From the NCBI RefSeq assembly GCF_028613635.1, contig NZ_JAQRMY010000002.1, positions 434,001 through 498,000 on the forward strand: 64,000 bases of DNA. Direction: 5' to 3'. Under the pieces are notes generated by a model. The model was not told the origin of the DNA and did not search any database. It saw nothing but the letters and a program-made list of their open reading frames with translations. The DNA comes from Devosia sp. ZB163. Lineage in GTDB: Bacteria; Pseudomonadota; Alphaproteobacteria; Rhizobiales; Devosiaceae. Position numbers and translations under genes: made by a program. Below, piece by piece: positions 45,848 through 54,222 of this stretch (the stretch's first letter is position 1; every line of letters begins with the position of its first letter).

Positions 45848-46306
45848 ATGAACCTCCCGGAGCTTTTTTCCGCCCTTGCCGACCCAACGCGGCTGAAGGT
45901 GCTCGAGATGCTGCACCAGAAATCGCGGCCAGTGCACGAGCTGGCGGCCGCCTTCGACATCAGCCGTCCGGCCATCTCGCGCCACCTGCGCGTGTTGAAG
46001 GAGGCCGGCCTCGTCGCTGAGGTGAAGCAGGGCAGGGAGAACGTTTACTCGTTCCAGCGCGCGGTGCTGGGCTCGGGCAGCAAGTGGATCGAGGTCCACG
46101 GCACCGCGGCCAAGGCAAGAAAGAAAGCCCCGGCGAAGGCCGAGGCCTCCGCTGCCGTCGCGAAGAAGCCCCGCTCCACCATCGTGGTCAAATCAAAGCC
46201 GGCGGTACCGAAGAAGCCCGCCAAGGCTCCTTCGGTCGAGGCCAAGCCAATGGCAAAGCCCGCCGCACCAGCCCCCACACCGCAGCTTTCCTTCTTCGAT
46301 TTCTAG
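45848..46306 (+). CDS. ArsR-family regulator with Lys/Ala/Pro-rich tail
   Basis: 152 aa. Residues 1-75 are a standard ArsR winged helix (LFSALADPTRLKVLEMLHQK, HELAAAFDISRPAISRHLRV, LKEAGLVAEVKQGRENVYS). No cysteine metal site is present. Residues ~85-145 are low complexity, rich in Lys, Ala and Pro (ARKKAPAKAEASAAVAKKPR), ending in QLSFFDF. The tail may bind DNA non-specifically or another partner. Inverted repeats directly upstream suggest autoregulation. Confidence 0.88.
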   Translation: MNLPELFSALADPTRLKVLEMLHQKSRPVHELAAAFDISRPAISRHLRVLKEAGLVAEVKQGRENVYSFQRAVLGSGSKWIEVHGTAAKARKKAPAKAEASAAVAKKPRSTIVVKSKPAVPKKPAKAPSVEAKPMAKPAAPAPTPQLSFFDF

Positions 46307-47091
46307 GGGCCGGGCACCAGCTCGTCGATCCGGCCGGTGAGGTGATAGCCGAGCAGCCCGATCCACTCGCGCAGCGCCATGTTGGCGACGGCGAGGTTCT
46401 CGGTTGATTGATCCGGCTTGATCCTCCAGCCCTCCGCGCCGCTGGCGAGATAGTCGGCAGGCCACGGCACCACGTCGAACCCCGCCTTGCGGAACAGCCC
46501 GACCGAGCGCGGCATATGGAATGCCGAGGTTACCAGTAGCCAGGTCTGCCCCTCAACCGGCCCCGCCAGTTCCTTGGCGAACTGGGCATTCTCCTCGGTG
46601 TTCCGCGACTTGTTGTCGGTGATGATCCGGTCGGCGGAGACGCCGAACGCCTCGAACATCCGCCGCCCCGCATCTGCCTCCGGCTCCTGCTGCACCAGCG
46701 CCGGCGGCCCACCCGAGATAAGCACCTTCGCCTCGGGATGCTTCAACGCGAGCCGCAGCGCCTCGACAAAGCGGTCGCCCGACCGGTTCAGCTCCCAGCC
46801 GCCGCGGACCGTGTTCACCTCGCCGTCGAGCCCCCCGCCCAGCACCACGATTCCATCGATCCGCGCCGGCTCCGCCGGCCGGACGAAGCGCGTCTCCAGC
46901 GGCGTGATCAGCACATAGCCGAAGGTTGTGAAGCTGCAGGCAAACAGGATGACGAACGCCATCCCCACCGCCACCCGAGCCGGCCACCGCCGCTTCAGAA
47001 AGCTCAGCGCGAATCCCGCTAGGAGCAGCAGCACCACGATCGACAGCGGCTGAGCCAGCAGCCAGAAGATGCGCGTCAGGTACGGGAACAT
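46303..47091 (-). CDS. YdcF/ElyC-like DUF218 protein
   Basis: 262 aa with two N-terminal membrane helices (IFWLLAQPLSIVVLLLLAGF, VAVGMAFVILFACSFTTFGY). DUF218 core: RIDGIVVLGGGLDGEV, RFVEALRLALKHPEAKVLIS, SRNTEENAQFAKEL and TWLLVTSAFHMPRSVGLFRK. E. coli ElyC with this layout affects undecaprenyl-phosphate metabolism at the inner membrane; the link here is by similarity only. It converges on the ArsR gene with 4 bp overlap and starts just before tRNA-Arg. Confidence 0.88.
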   Translation of the reverse strand: MFPYLTRIFWLLAQPLSIVVLLLLAGFALSFLKRRWPARVAVGMAFVILFACSFTTFGYVLITPLETRFVRPAEPARIDGIVVLGGGLDGEVNTVRGGWELNRSGDRFVEALRLALKHPEAKVLISGGPPALVQQEPEADAGRRMFEAFGVSADRIITDNKSRNTEENAQFAKELAGPVEGQTWLLVTSAFHMPRSVGLFRKAGFDVVPWPADYLASGAEGWRIKPDQSTENLAVANMALREWIGLLGYHLTGRIDELVPGP

Positions 47092-47122
47092 GCCCCAGGC
47101 TCCTCCAATACGCCTGAGAGCT

Positions 47123-47198
47123 TGGTGACCTCGGGAGGATTCGAACCTCCGACCAACAGCTTAGAAGGCTGCTGCTCTATCCCCTGAGCTACGAGGCC
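47123..47198 (-). tRNA. tRNA-Arg (anticodon TCT)
   Basis: On the minus strand acceptor GGCCTCG pairs with CGAGGTC (one G-U), D stem GCTC/GAGC, anticodon stem GCAGC/GCTGT with loop CTTCTAA (TCT at 34-36), T stem GGAGG/CCTCC with loop TTCGAAT. Discriminator A and an encoded CCA follow. Confidence 0.97.
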
Positions 47199-47209
47199 AT
47201 GGCGCCCGT

Positions 47210-48070
47210 TTAGCGCAATCCCACCGGATTGTCAGTCCTTGTGACGACCTCGCGCAAGCGTTCGAGGTCGGCGTTGTCGTGGCTGCAGAAAATATCGACG
47301 GCGCTGCCGTGGTTTCGCTTGAGCTCGCGCAGCCGATCGAGGTTCGCGCGGCCCGCCGGCGCATCGGTCGCCATGATGCGCTCGTAGATTCTGAGCCCCA
47401 GCGGCATATGCGGCTTGGGCGCGAGTTCGCCGGCATTGAGATAGGCGTCGCCTGCATTGAGCAGCCAGCCATCGGACGTCTTGATCGCCACACCGGCATG
47501 GCCGAGCGTGTGGCCGGGCAAGGGAATCATCAGGATTTCCGGCGGCAGACCATCGAGCGCCCGGACCGCTTCGAACCCGAACCAGGCTTCACCCCCGGCC
47601 GCATAGGTACGCCAATCGCGTACGTCGTCCCACATCAGCGGGCGGTAGCGTTGCCTGGCGACGAAGCTGCGCCGCTTGTGCTCGGCGGCGTCGCGCTCCG
47701 TTTCCATCACGTGGATTCGGGCCTGCGGAAAGTCCTCGAGCCCGCCGGCATGGTCGAAATCGAGATGCGTCAGCACGATGTGCCGCACGTCGCTGGCCGG
47801 GAATCCCAGCGCCTCGATCTGCCGCAGGGCGGTGTCGGCTTCCCTCAGCCGGGTATTGAGAACCAGCGGCCAGGTGTAGGCGAGGCGACGCGGCGGCGAA
47901 TGAAGCACGTCCTGCAGCCCGTAGCCCGTGTCGATCAGCACCAGCCCGTCATCGCCCTCGAGCAGCATGCAATGGGTGCATAGGTTGCCCAGCACTCCCT
48001 TGCTGGTGCCGTCGAAGAACGCCCCGCCAATAGGGCAATGCGTACCGCAGTTGAGATGATGAATGCGCAA
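47210..48070 (-). CDS. MBL-fold metallo-hydrolase (lactonase-like)
   Basis: 286 aa. Metal-site motif is LTHLDFDHAGGL, i.e. H-x-D-x-D-H, the variant seen in a common proteobacterial MBL subgroup rather than the H-x-H-x-D-H form. Further ligands are in IPLPGHTLGHAGV and LLNAGDAYLN, and IFCSHDNADLE near the end. The N-terminal HHLNCGTHCPIGG and HCMLLEG resemble AttM/AiiA-type lactonases, but substrate is unknown. Confidence 0.87.
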   Translation of the reverse strand: MRIHHLNCGTHCPIGGAFFDGTSKGVLGNLCTHCMLLEGDDGLVLIDTGYGLQDVLHSPPRRLAYTWPLVLNTRLREADTALRQIEALGFPASDVRHIVLTHLDFDHAGGLEDFPQARIHVMETERDAAEHKRRSFVARQRYRPLMWDDVRDWRTYAAGGEAWFGFEAVRALDGLPPEILMIPLPGHTLGHAGVAIKTSDGWLLNAGDAYLNAGELAPKPHMPLGLRIYERIMATDAPAGRANLDRLRELKRNHGSAVDIFCSHDNADLERLREVVTRTDNPVGLR

Positions 48071-48166
48071 GTGCCGTCCCTCCAGGTCCTCGCGCCACGG
48101 TTCACTACGGCTGGTGGGTGCACAACCCCCGCTCAGCGCCGCCCAGCCATTCCGCGGGCGGATCGC

Positions 48167-48409
48167 CTAGTGCTTGCGCCAGACCTGGGTATCCTCGTCG
48201 GCGACGAGGCGCAGTCCATCGCTATTCTCGACATAGACAGCGGCCGCTTCGCCCAGGGCCCGCAGCATGCGGGCAGCAAACAGCGCATCGGATATCGCTT
48301 CGTCGCGCTGTGTGTAGGGCCTGGGGCGGCCCGACATGTCGAGATCACGCTCCGGGCTCGCTATCCGCCAGCCGGCGCCGTCATGGTGAACGAGAATTCT
48401 GACCGTCAT
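48167..48409 (-). CDS. Small hypothetical protein (80 aa)
   Basis: Starts MTVRILVHHDGAGWRIASPE, continues TQRDEAISDALFAARMLRAL and ends YVENSDGLRLVADEDTQVWR. The alternation of strands and one helix is protein-like and the composition fits real genes, but I recognise no family. It lies alone between the MBL gene and the LacI gene. An overlapping plus-strand frame is richer in Arg/Pro and less convincing. Confidence 0.5.
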   Translation of the reverse strand: MTVRILVHHDGAGWRIASPERDLDMSGRPRPYTQRDEAISDALFAARMLRALGEAAAVYVENSDGLRLVADEDTQVWRKH

Positions 48410-48517
48410 GCCGCATCAAACTCCAGCCCCCGCAACGCTCCAGAACGTCTTCGGTTGCCCGGTCATGCGGCGCAGCCGCGCGAACATATAGCAGACCGCG
48501 GTGCAAGTGCGTGACGG

Positions 48518-49543
48518 CTAGATTGCCCTGGTGCTCTTGCGGACGATCAGGTCCGACATGAGGACGAGGTGAACCGGTTCGTCCTCCGGCTGGATTCCTT
48601 CGATGATGTCGATCAGCGAGCGTGTCGCCATCCGGCCGATCTGCTCGCGCGGCTGCCGCATCGTGGTCAGCGGCGGGTCGAAGTACTCGGCGACGGTGAT
48701 GTCGTCGAAGCCGATCACCGAAATGTCCCGCGGGCATTCGACGCCGGCCTTCCGCATCTGGTGTACGAAGCCGATCGCCATCTCGTCGTTGGCGCAGAAG
48801 ACGGCCGTGGGCCGCTGCTTGAGCGCGAGCAGCTGCTCGGCGGCCGCGGCTCCCGAGGGCATGTTGTAGTTGCCCAGCGCCATCCACTCGGGATGTGTCT
48901 CGAGCCCGGCTTCCGTCATTGCCTCGTGGTAGCCGATCAGCCGCTCGTTCGTGGTGCCGTTGCGCGACGGGAAGGTCACGTGACCGATCCGCCTGTGCCC
49001 CAGTTCGACCAGGTGCCGGATGGCGCGCTTCGCCGCGAGGCGGTTGTCGGTGATCACCGAGTTGATCTCGGGGTCGGGGATCTCATCATAGGCTGCGACC
49101 AGCGGCAGGCTGACCCCGCCTTCGTCCAGCCCGTGCAGGCGCTTGGTGTCGAGCGAGCCGTCGAACAGCAGCAGCCCGTCTGCCCGCGTCGACAGCAGGT
49201 AGTCGCGCAGCCACAGGTTGGGGTCGTCGCCGATGCTGCTGGCGACCAGCACGCTGTAGCCGCGTGCCGCCGCCTCGCTCAGCACGGCGTCGACGATCGT
49301 CGAATAGAACGGATTTCCGATGTTCGGAGCCGCCATCAGAATCGTCCGCGCTGCCTTAAGGCGCAGCGAACGGGCTGCCTGGTTGATCGTGTAGCCGGTC
49401 TCGCGCACGGCAGCGGTGACCCGTTCGCGCGTTGTTTCCGACACGCGTTCGGGCGAGCTCAGGACCCGGCTGACCGTCGCTGCCGACACGCTTGCGTGCC
49501 GCGCAACATCCTGAATTGTCGGCGTTTTCTTCCCAGAGATCAT
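48518..49543 (-). CDS. LacI-family transcriptional regulator
   Basis: 341 aa from the ATG at 49543; a longer frame adds 22 unlikely residues. The N-terminal HTH is PTIQDVARHASVSAATVSRV with the hinge LSSPERVSETTRERV and NQAARSLRLKAARTI. The periplasmic-binding-like domain (MAAPNIGNPFYSTIVDAVL, DGLLLFDGSL, VITDNRLAAKRAIRHLVELG, VFCANDEMAIGFV) binds the inducer. It is divergent from a sugar ABC operon with two perfect palindromes between, so it should repress that operon. Confidence 0.95.
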   Translation of the reverse strand: MISGKKTPTIQDVARHASVSAATVSRVLSSPERVSETTRERVTAAVRETGYTINQAARSLRLKAARTILMAAPNIGNPFYSTIVDAVLSEAAARGYSVLVASSIGDDPNLWLRDYLLSTRADGLLLFDGSLDTKRLHGLDEGGVSLPLVAAYDEIPDPEINSVITDNRLAAKRAIRHLVELGHRRIGHVTFPSRNGTTNERLIGYHEAMTEAGLETHPEWMALGNYNMPSGAAAAEQLLALKQRPTAVFCANDEMAIGFVHQMRKAGVECPRDISVIGFDDITVAEYFDPPLTTMRQPREQIGRMATRSLIDIIEGIQPEDEPVHLVLMSDLIVRKSTRAI

Positions 49544-49626
49544 GGTCAAGCAGCGCTCCAATTCCGCTGCGCTCTCACTCTGTCTAGATCGACCTTGACA
49601 GCCGCGCAAGGAATGTCTGAAACTCC

Positions 49627-49640
49627 TGCAATCGATTGCA
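49627..49640. promoter_or_regulatory. LacI operator candidate, left
   Basis: Perfect palindrome TGCAATCGATTGCA with the central CG typical of LacI/GalR operators, 84 bp from the regulator start and 35 bp centre to centre from the second site. Confidence 0.75.
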
Positions 49641-49660
49641 TTGATCTTCTCCGAAGCGCG

Positions 49661-49676
49661 GTGTAATCGATTACAC
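49661..49676. promoter_or_regulatory. LacI operator candidate, right
   Basis: Perfect 16-bp palindrome GTGTAATCGATTACAC sharing the AATCGATT core with the left site. It lies 104 bp before the binding-protein start. Confidence 0.75.
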
Positions 49677-49779
49677 GCAGTTGGCTCCAGAGGCCGGCCC
49701 GTTCAGAGGGGGCCCTGAGTTGCTGTGTGCATTTCGCGAGGGGCGCATCGCTCCTGGGTGAACGTTGGGAGGATACATT

Positions 49780-51018
49780 ATGAAGTCAGTCGTGTCGGTG
49801 GTGGCCCTGGTGGCCGCCGCCCTGCTTGGCAGCACCGCCGTGCGCGCCGCGGACGTCGAAGTCATTCACTGGTGGACGTCTGGTGGCGAACAGGCCGCCG
49901 TGTCGGTCTTCGCCCGTGAGTTCGACGCGCTCGGTGGCGACAAGTGGGTGGATACCGCTATCGCCGGCGGCGAAAACGCTCGCTCGGCCACGCTGCAGCG
50001 CATCCTCGGCGGTGACCCGCCGGGTGCGGCTCAGTTCAACCCCGGCCGTCAGTACGAAGAACTGATCGCCGGCGGCATGCTGCTCGATCTCACCGATCTG
50101 GCCAACAAGGAAGGCTGGGCCAACTTCATCCGTCCGGCGTCCATCTCCGAGGCTTGCCTCGTCGACGGTCACTGGTGGTGCGTGCCCGTGAACATCCACT
50201 CGTGGAACTGGGCCTGGGCCTCGGTCCCGGCCTTCGAGAAGGCCGGCGTCGAGCTGCCGACCAGCTTCGATGACTTCCTCGAGAAGGCTCCGAAGCTCAA
50301 GGAAGCCGGCATCATCCCGTTCGCGATCGGCGGCGAAAGCTGGCAGATCAACGGTGCCTTCGGCGTGATCCAGACTGGTCTGCTCGGCCTCGACAAGCGC
50401 GAGAAGATCATCAAGGACAAGGACCTCGAACTCGCCAAGGCAGAGATGCCCGCCGTTTTCGAGAAGTTCCGTCAGTTCAAGCAGTTCTCCGATGAAGGTT
50501 CGGCGAACCGCAACTGGAACGACACGACCAATCTCGTCGTGACCGACCAGGCGGCTCTCCAGATCATGGGTGACTGGGCTCGTGGCGAGTTCGGCGTTGC
50601 TGGCGAAAAGGCCGGCGTCGACTATGCTTGCCTTGCCCTGCCGCTCGACAAGCCGACCGTCTCCACCGGCGGCGACATCTTCCTGTTCCCCAAGCAGTCC
50701 GATGCGGCTGTTGAGGCGGCCCAGCTGAAGATGGCTTCCATGATGGTCAACCCGCAGGTCCAGGCGCTGTTCAACAACGCCAAGGGCTCCATGCCGATCC
50801 GTGACGATGTCGATATGTCGCTCGCCGACGACTGCATGAAGCGTGGCCTCGAGATCATCAAGGACCCGGCCAACATCGCCGTCGACGCCGGCCGTTGGCA
50901 GTCGAACGACACCACCGGTCAGATGAACGATCTCGTTGCCCAGTTCTGGGCCGACGACTCCATGACTGCAGCGGCTGCGGCCGAGCAGTACGTGACGATC
51001 CTTCAGAACGCCGACTGA
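49780..51018 (+). CDS. Sugar ABC transporter substrate-binding protein (CUT1)
   Basis: 412 aa from the ATG at 49780 with GGAGG upstream. Signal peptide SVVSVVALVAAALLGSTAVRA, then VEVIHWWTSGGEQAAVSVFA, IAGGENARSATLQRILGGDP and PGAAQFNPGRQYEEL, which are close to the glucose/mannose-type (GtsA-like) binding proteins. NIHSWNWAWASVPAFEKAG and QIMGDWARGEFGV complete the pattern. It captures the sugar in the periplasm. A strong hairpin after the gene should keep its level above that of the permeases. Confidence 0.93.
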   Translation: MKSVVSVVALVAAALLGSTAVRAADVEVIHWWTSGGEQAAVSVFAREFDALGGDKWVDTAIAGGENARSATLQRILGGDPPGAAQFNPGRQYEELIAGGMLLDLTDLANKEGWANFIRPASISEACLVDGHWWCVPVNIHSWNWAWASVPAFEKAGVELPTSFDDFLEKAPKLKEAGIIPFAIGGESWQINGAFGVIQTGLLGLDKREKIIKDKDLELAKAEMPAVFEKFRQFKQFSDEGSANRNWNDTTNLVVTDQAALQIMGDWARGEFGVAGEKAGVDYACLALPLDKPTVSTGGDIFLFPKQSDAAVEAAQLKMASMMVNPQVQALFNNAKGSMPIRDDVDMSLADDCMKRGLEIIKDPANIAVDAGRWQSNDTTGQMNDLVAQFWADDSMTAAAAAEQYVTILQNAD

Positions 51019-51034
51019 TTTGGTGTTATGATGT

Positions 51035-51070
51035 CCGGGCGGTGCCACAAGCACCGCCCGGCTCTTTTTT
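51035..51070 (+). terminator. Hairpin with T run between binding protein and permease genes
   Basis: CCGGGCGGTGC-CACAA-GCACCGCCCGG, a perfect 11-bp stem, followed by CTCTTTTTT. It looks like an intrinsic terminator; as the operon continues 63 bp later it probably acts as a partial terminator or 3' stabiliser. Confidence 0.78.
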
Positions 51071-51132
51071 CGGCGTATCCGGGTGGGCAGGGGATCCGGG
51101 GCCGGTTGCTTCAACAACGCGGGGAGTGAGCC

Positions 51133-52089
51133 ATGACCCAGATCGCCGAACCTGGCGAACGAGCGGCGCCTGGTTTTGCCGGCACGGCAGCGGGGCGCAA
51201 ACCGCGCACGCGCCGGAAGTTCAACATCCAGTCGATCCTGGGTACCACACCGATGATCGCCACGGCGATCGGGGTGTTCGTAATCTGCATCATCTTCTCG
51301 ATCATCTGGTCGTTCACCAGCTCCAAGCTGTTCCCGAACTTCAATTTCGTCGGGCTGTCCCAGTACGAGCGCCTGTGGCGCACCGACCGCTGGATCATCT
51401 CGGTGCAGAACGTCTTCGTGTACGGCGTTCTTTCGATGATCGTTGGTATGGTCTTCGGCTACTTGCTGGCGGTCTTCATGGACCAGCGCATCCGGCAGGA
51501 AGATCTGTTCCGCTCCATCTTTCTTTATCCCTTCGCCATGTCGCTGGTCGTCACCGGCCTCGTCTGGCAGTGGATGTTCGACCCCAACCTCGGCATTCAG
51601 TCCGCGGTGCGCCAGCTTGGCTGGACGAGCTTCGAGTTCGCGCCACTGGTGAAGCAGGAGACCGCTCTCTACGGTCTCGTCCTAGGCGGGCTGTGGAACG
51701 GCGTCGGCGTGACCATGGCCATCATGCTGGCCGGCCTGCGCGGAGTGGACGCCGAAATCTGGAAGGCCGCCAAGGTTGACGGCATCCCGACGTGGAAGAC
51801 CTATCTGTTCATCGTTTTGCCTATGATGAAGGGCGCCATCGCGACCGCCTTCATCCTGTCCGCTACCGGCGTTGTCCGCGTGTTCGACATCGTCATCGCC
51901 ATGACCCAGGGCGGTCCGGGCGTCTCCACACAGATGCCCGCGATCTACGTCATCCAGCACATCACTGATCGTGCGAATGTCGGTCAGGGCATGGCCGCGG
52001 CCACCATGATGCTCGTGCCGGTGATGGTGATCATCAGTCTGCAGTATCTGTTCCAGTGGAACGCCAAGCGCAAGGCAGCGAGGACCTGA
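51133..52089 (+). CDS. Sugar ABC transporter permease 1 (CUT1)
   Basis: 318 aa with six membrane helices after a ~45-residue basic N-terminus (first helix MIATAIGVFVICIIFSIIWS). The EAA loop GVDAEIWKAAKVDGIPTWKT contacts the ATPase. Its stop shares a base with the next start (TGATG). It forms the heterodimeric channel with permease 2. Confidence 0.95.
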   Translation: MTQIAEPGERAAPGFAGTAAGRKPRTRRKFNIQSILGTTPMIATAIGVFVICIIFSIIWSFTSSKLFPNFNFVGLSQYERLWRTDRWIISVQNVFVYGVLSMIVGMVFGYLLAVFMDQRIRQEDLFRSIFLYPFAMSLVVTGLVWQWMFDPNLGIQSAVRQLGWTSFEFAPLVKQETALYGLVLGGLWNGVGVTMAIMLAGLRGVDAEIWKAAKVDGIPTWKTYLFIVLPMMKGAIATAFILSATGVVRVFDIVIAMTQGGPGVSTQMPAIYVIQHITDRANVGQGMAAATMMLVPVMVIISLQYLFQWNAKRKAART

Positions 52090-53015
52090 TGACGACCGAA
52101 GCCATTTCCTCGCGCCTCCCGACTGGCGCCATCGATACCTCGGGCCCGCGCGGCCCCAGGCCAAAGTCCGTCACGATCGGCCGGATCGGCGTCTATGCCT
52201 TCCTGATCCTGTCGGCGCTGTTCTTCCTGTTGCCGCTCTGGGTGATGGTCGTCACCTCGCTGAAGACGATGCCTGAGATCCGTGAAGGGCACCTGTTCAA
52301 CTGGCCGGCGCTGCTGACCTTCGATCCCTGGCTGAAGGCCTGGGACACCGCCTGTACAGGGCGCGACTGTAACGGCCTGAAGCCCGGTTTCTGGAACTCG
52401 GTGAAGATCACCGCGCTCTCCGTGCCGGTCTCCATCGTCATCGCCATGATCAACGGCTATGCGTTGAGCTTCTGGCGGTACAAGGGCTCCGAACTGCTGT
52501 TCGGCATCCTGATCTTCGGTGCCTTCGTGCCTTACCAGGTGGTGATCTACCCCCTGATCATCGGCATGCGCGAGCTCGGCCTGTTCGCCACGCTCCCGGG
52601 CATCGTGATCGTCCACACCATCTTCGGCATGCCGATCCTGACGCTGCTCTACCGCAACTTCTTTGCCTCGCTGCCGATCGAACTGTTCAAGGCCGGCCGC
52701 GTCGACGGGGCCGGGTTCTGGGGCATCTTCTTCCGCATCATGCTGCCCATGTCGGTACCGATCACCATCGTTGCGGTGATCCTGCAGACCACCGGCATCT
52801 GGAACGACTTCCTGTTCGGCACGGTCTTCGCCGGCCGTGAGAACATGCCGATGACGGTCCAGCTCAACAACATCGTCACCACCACGACGGGTATCCGCGA
52901 GTACAACGTGAACATGGCTGCGACCATTCTCACGGCGGCGGTTCCGCTGGTGGTCTATTTCATCTCGGGTAAGTGGTTCGTCCGCGGCATCGCCGCCGGT
53001 GCGGTGAAGGGGTAA
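52089..53015 (+). CDS. Sugar ABC transporter permease 2 (CUT1)
   Basis: 308 aa from the ATG at 52089. Six helices beginning IGVYAFLILSALFFLLPLWV; the EAA loop is LPIELFKAGRVDGAGFWGIF. The insert TACTGRDCNGLKPGFWNS near residue 90 is typical of glucose-type CUT1 permeases. The ATPase gene follows by 6 bp. Confidence 0.95.
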   Translation: MTTEAISSRLPTGAIDTSGPRGPRPKSVTIGRIGVYAFLILSALFFLLPLWVMVVTSLKTMPEIREGHLFNWPALLTFDPWLKAWDTACTGRDCNGLKPGFWNSVKITALSVPVSIVIAMINGYALSFWRYKGSELLFGILIFGAFVPYQVVIYPLIIGMRELGLFATLPGIVIVHTIFGMPILTLLYRNFFASLPIELFKAGRVDGAGFWGIFFRIMLPMSVPITIVAVILQTTGIWNDFLFGTVFAGRENMPMTVQLNNIVTTTTGIREYNVNMAATILTAAVPLVVYFISGKWFVRGIAAGAVKG

Positions 53016-53021
53016 TCCTCA

Positions 53022-54095
53022 ATGACGACTAGCGTTTCCATCAAGGATCTCAGCCTCAACTTCGGCAATGTGAAGGTCCTCGAGTCCCTCGATCTCGAGG
53101 TCGCACAGGGCGAGTTCATCGTGTTGCTCGGGCCTTCGGGCTGCGGCAAGTCCACGCTGCTGAACTGTATCGCCGGCCTCCTCGACGTCTCCGACGGGCA
53201 GATCTTCATCTCCGGCAAGAACGTCACCTGGGACGAGCCCAAGGACCGCGGCATCGGCATGGTGTTCCAGTCCTACGCGCTCTACCCGCAGATGACGGTC
53301 GAAAAGAACCTCTCGTTCGGCCTGCGCGTGGCGCGCATGCCCAAGGAAGAGGTCGAGGCTCGCGTCAAACGCGCCGCCGAGATCTTGCAGATCGAGCCGC
53401 TCCTCCAGCGCAAGCCGGTCGAGCTGTCCGGCGGTCAGCGTCAGCGCGTCGCCATCGGCCGTGCCCTGGTGCGCGACGTGGACGTGTTCCTGTTCGACGA
53501 GCCGCTGTCGAACCTCGATGCCAAGCTCCGCAATGACCTGCGCATCGAGATCAAGCGGCTGCACCAGCGGCTCAAGAACACCATGATCTACGTGACGCAC
53601 GATCAGATCGAGGCCATGACCCTTGCCGATCGCATCGCCATCATGAAGAACGGCGTGATCCAGCAGCTGGCCGATCCGCACACGATCTACAACAAGCCCA
53701 CGAACCTGTTCGTCGCCGGCTTCATCGGCTCGCCGTCGATGAACTTCCTCAAGGGCGACCTGAACGGGGGCACGATCAATGTTTCGGGCACGCCGATCCC
53801 GCTGACGAACTATGCCTTCGAGCAGCAGCTGAACGGTGCCGCTGTGCTGGGCGTCCGCCCGGAGCACGTCGCTATCGGCGACGAGGCGCGCAAGATGCCG
53901 TTCCAGGTCGAGAGCGAGATCGAGATCGTCGAGCCCATGGGCGCCGATACTGTCGCCTGGACCAAGCTCGGCGGCCAGCAGCTCACTTTCCGTGCCGCCG
54001 CCGAGGTCCACCTCGAGCCCGGCCAGAAGGTGCTGATCGGCTTCGATCCGGCCCGCGGTTCCGTCTTCAACGCCGAGACGGGCAACCGCATCTGA
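53022..54095 (+). CDS. Sugar ABC transporter ATP-binding protein (MsmK/UgpC type)
   Basis: 357 aa. Walker A GPSGCGKST (~39-47), Q loop MVFQSYALYPQMTV, signature LSGGQRQRVAIGRALV, Walker B VFLFDEPLSNLDAKLR and switch VTHDQ. The C-terminal ~120 residues (LGVRPEHVAIGDEARKMPF and GFDPARGSVFN) form the regulatory OB-fold of MalK-like ATPases. It energises the two permeases. Confidence 0.96.
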   Translation: MTTSVSIKDLSLNFGNVKVLESLDLEVAQGEFIVLLGPSGCGKSTLLNCIAGLLDVSDGQIFISGKNVTWDEPKDRGIGMVFQSYALYPQMTVEKNLSFGLRVARMPKEEVEARVKRAAEILQIEPLLQRKPVELSGGQRQRVAIGRALVRDVDVFLFDEPLSNLDAKLRNDLRIEIKRLHQRLKNTMIYVTHDQIEAMTLADRIAIMKNGVIQQLADPHTIYNKPTNLFVAGFIGSPSMNFLKGDLNGGTINVSGTPIPLTNYAFEQQLNGAAVLGVRPEHVAIGDEARKMPFQVESEIEIVEPMGADTVAWTKLGGQQLTFRAAAEVHLEPGQKVLIGFDPARGSVFNAETGNRI

Positions 54096-54222
54096 CCTTT
54101 TGGCTCGTAGATCTTACCGGGCGCGTGGCGACGCATCCGGCCCGGTGCTACGAACCTCATCAACATGCGATGCGCCGCCCCGGCAACGACCGGGGCGAAC
54201 GCTTTAGCGGAGGAGATATCTG

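Noticed and set aside
47210-48070. Loss of the metal site in the MBL-fold protein because of H-x-D-x-D-H
   Set aside because: This variant (THLDxDHAGG) is common in an active-looking MBL subgroup, and the other ligands are present.
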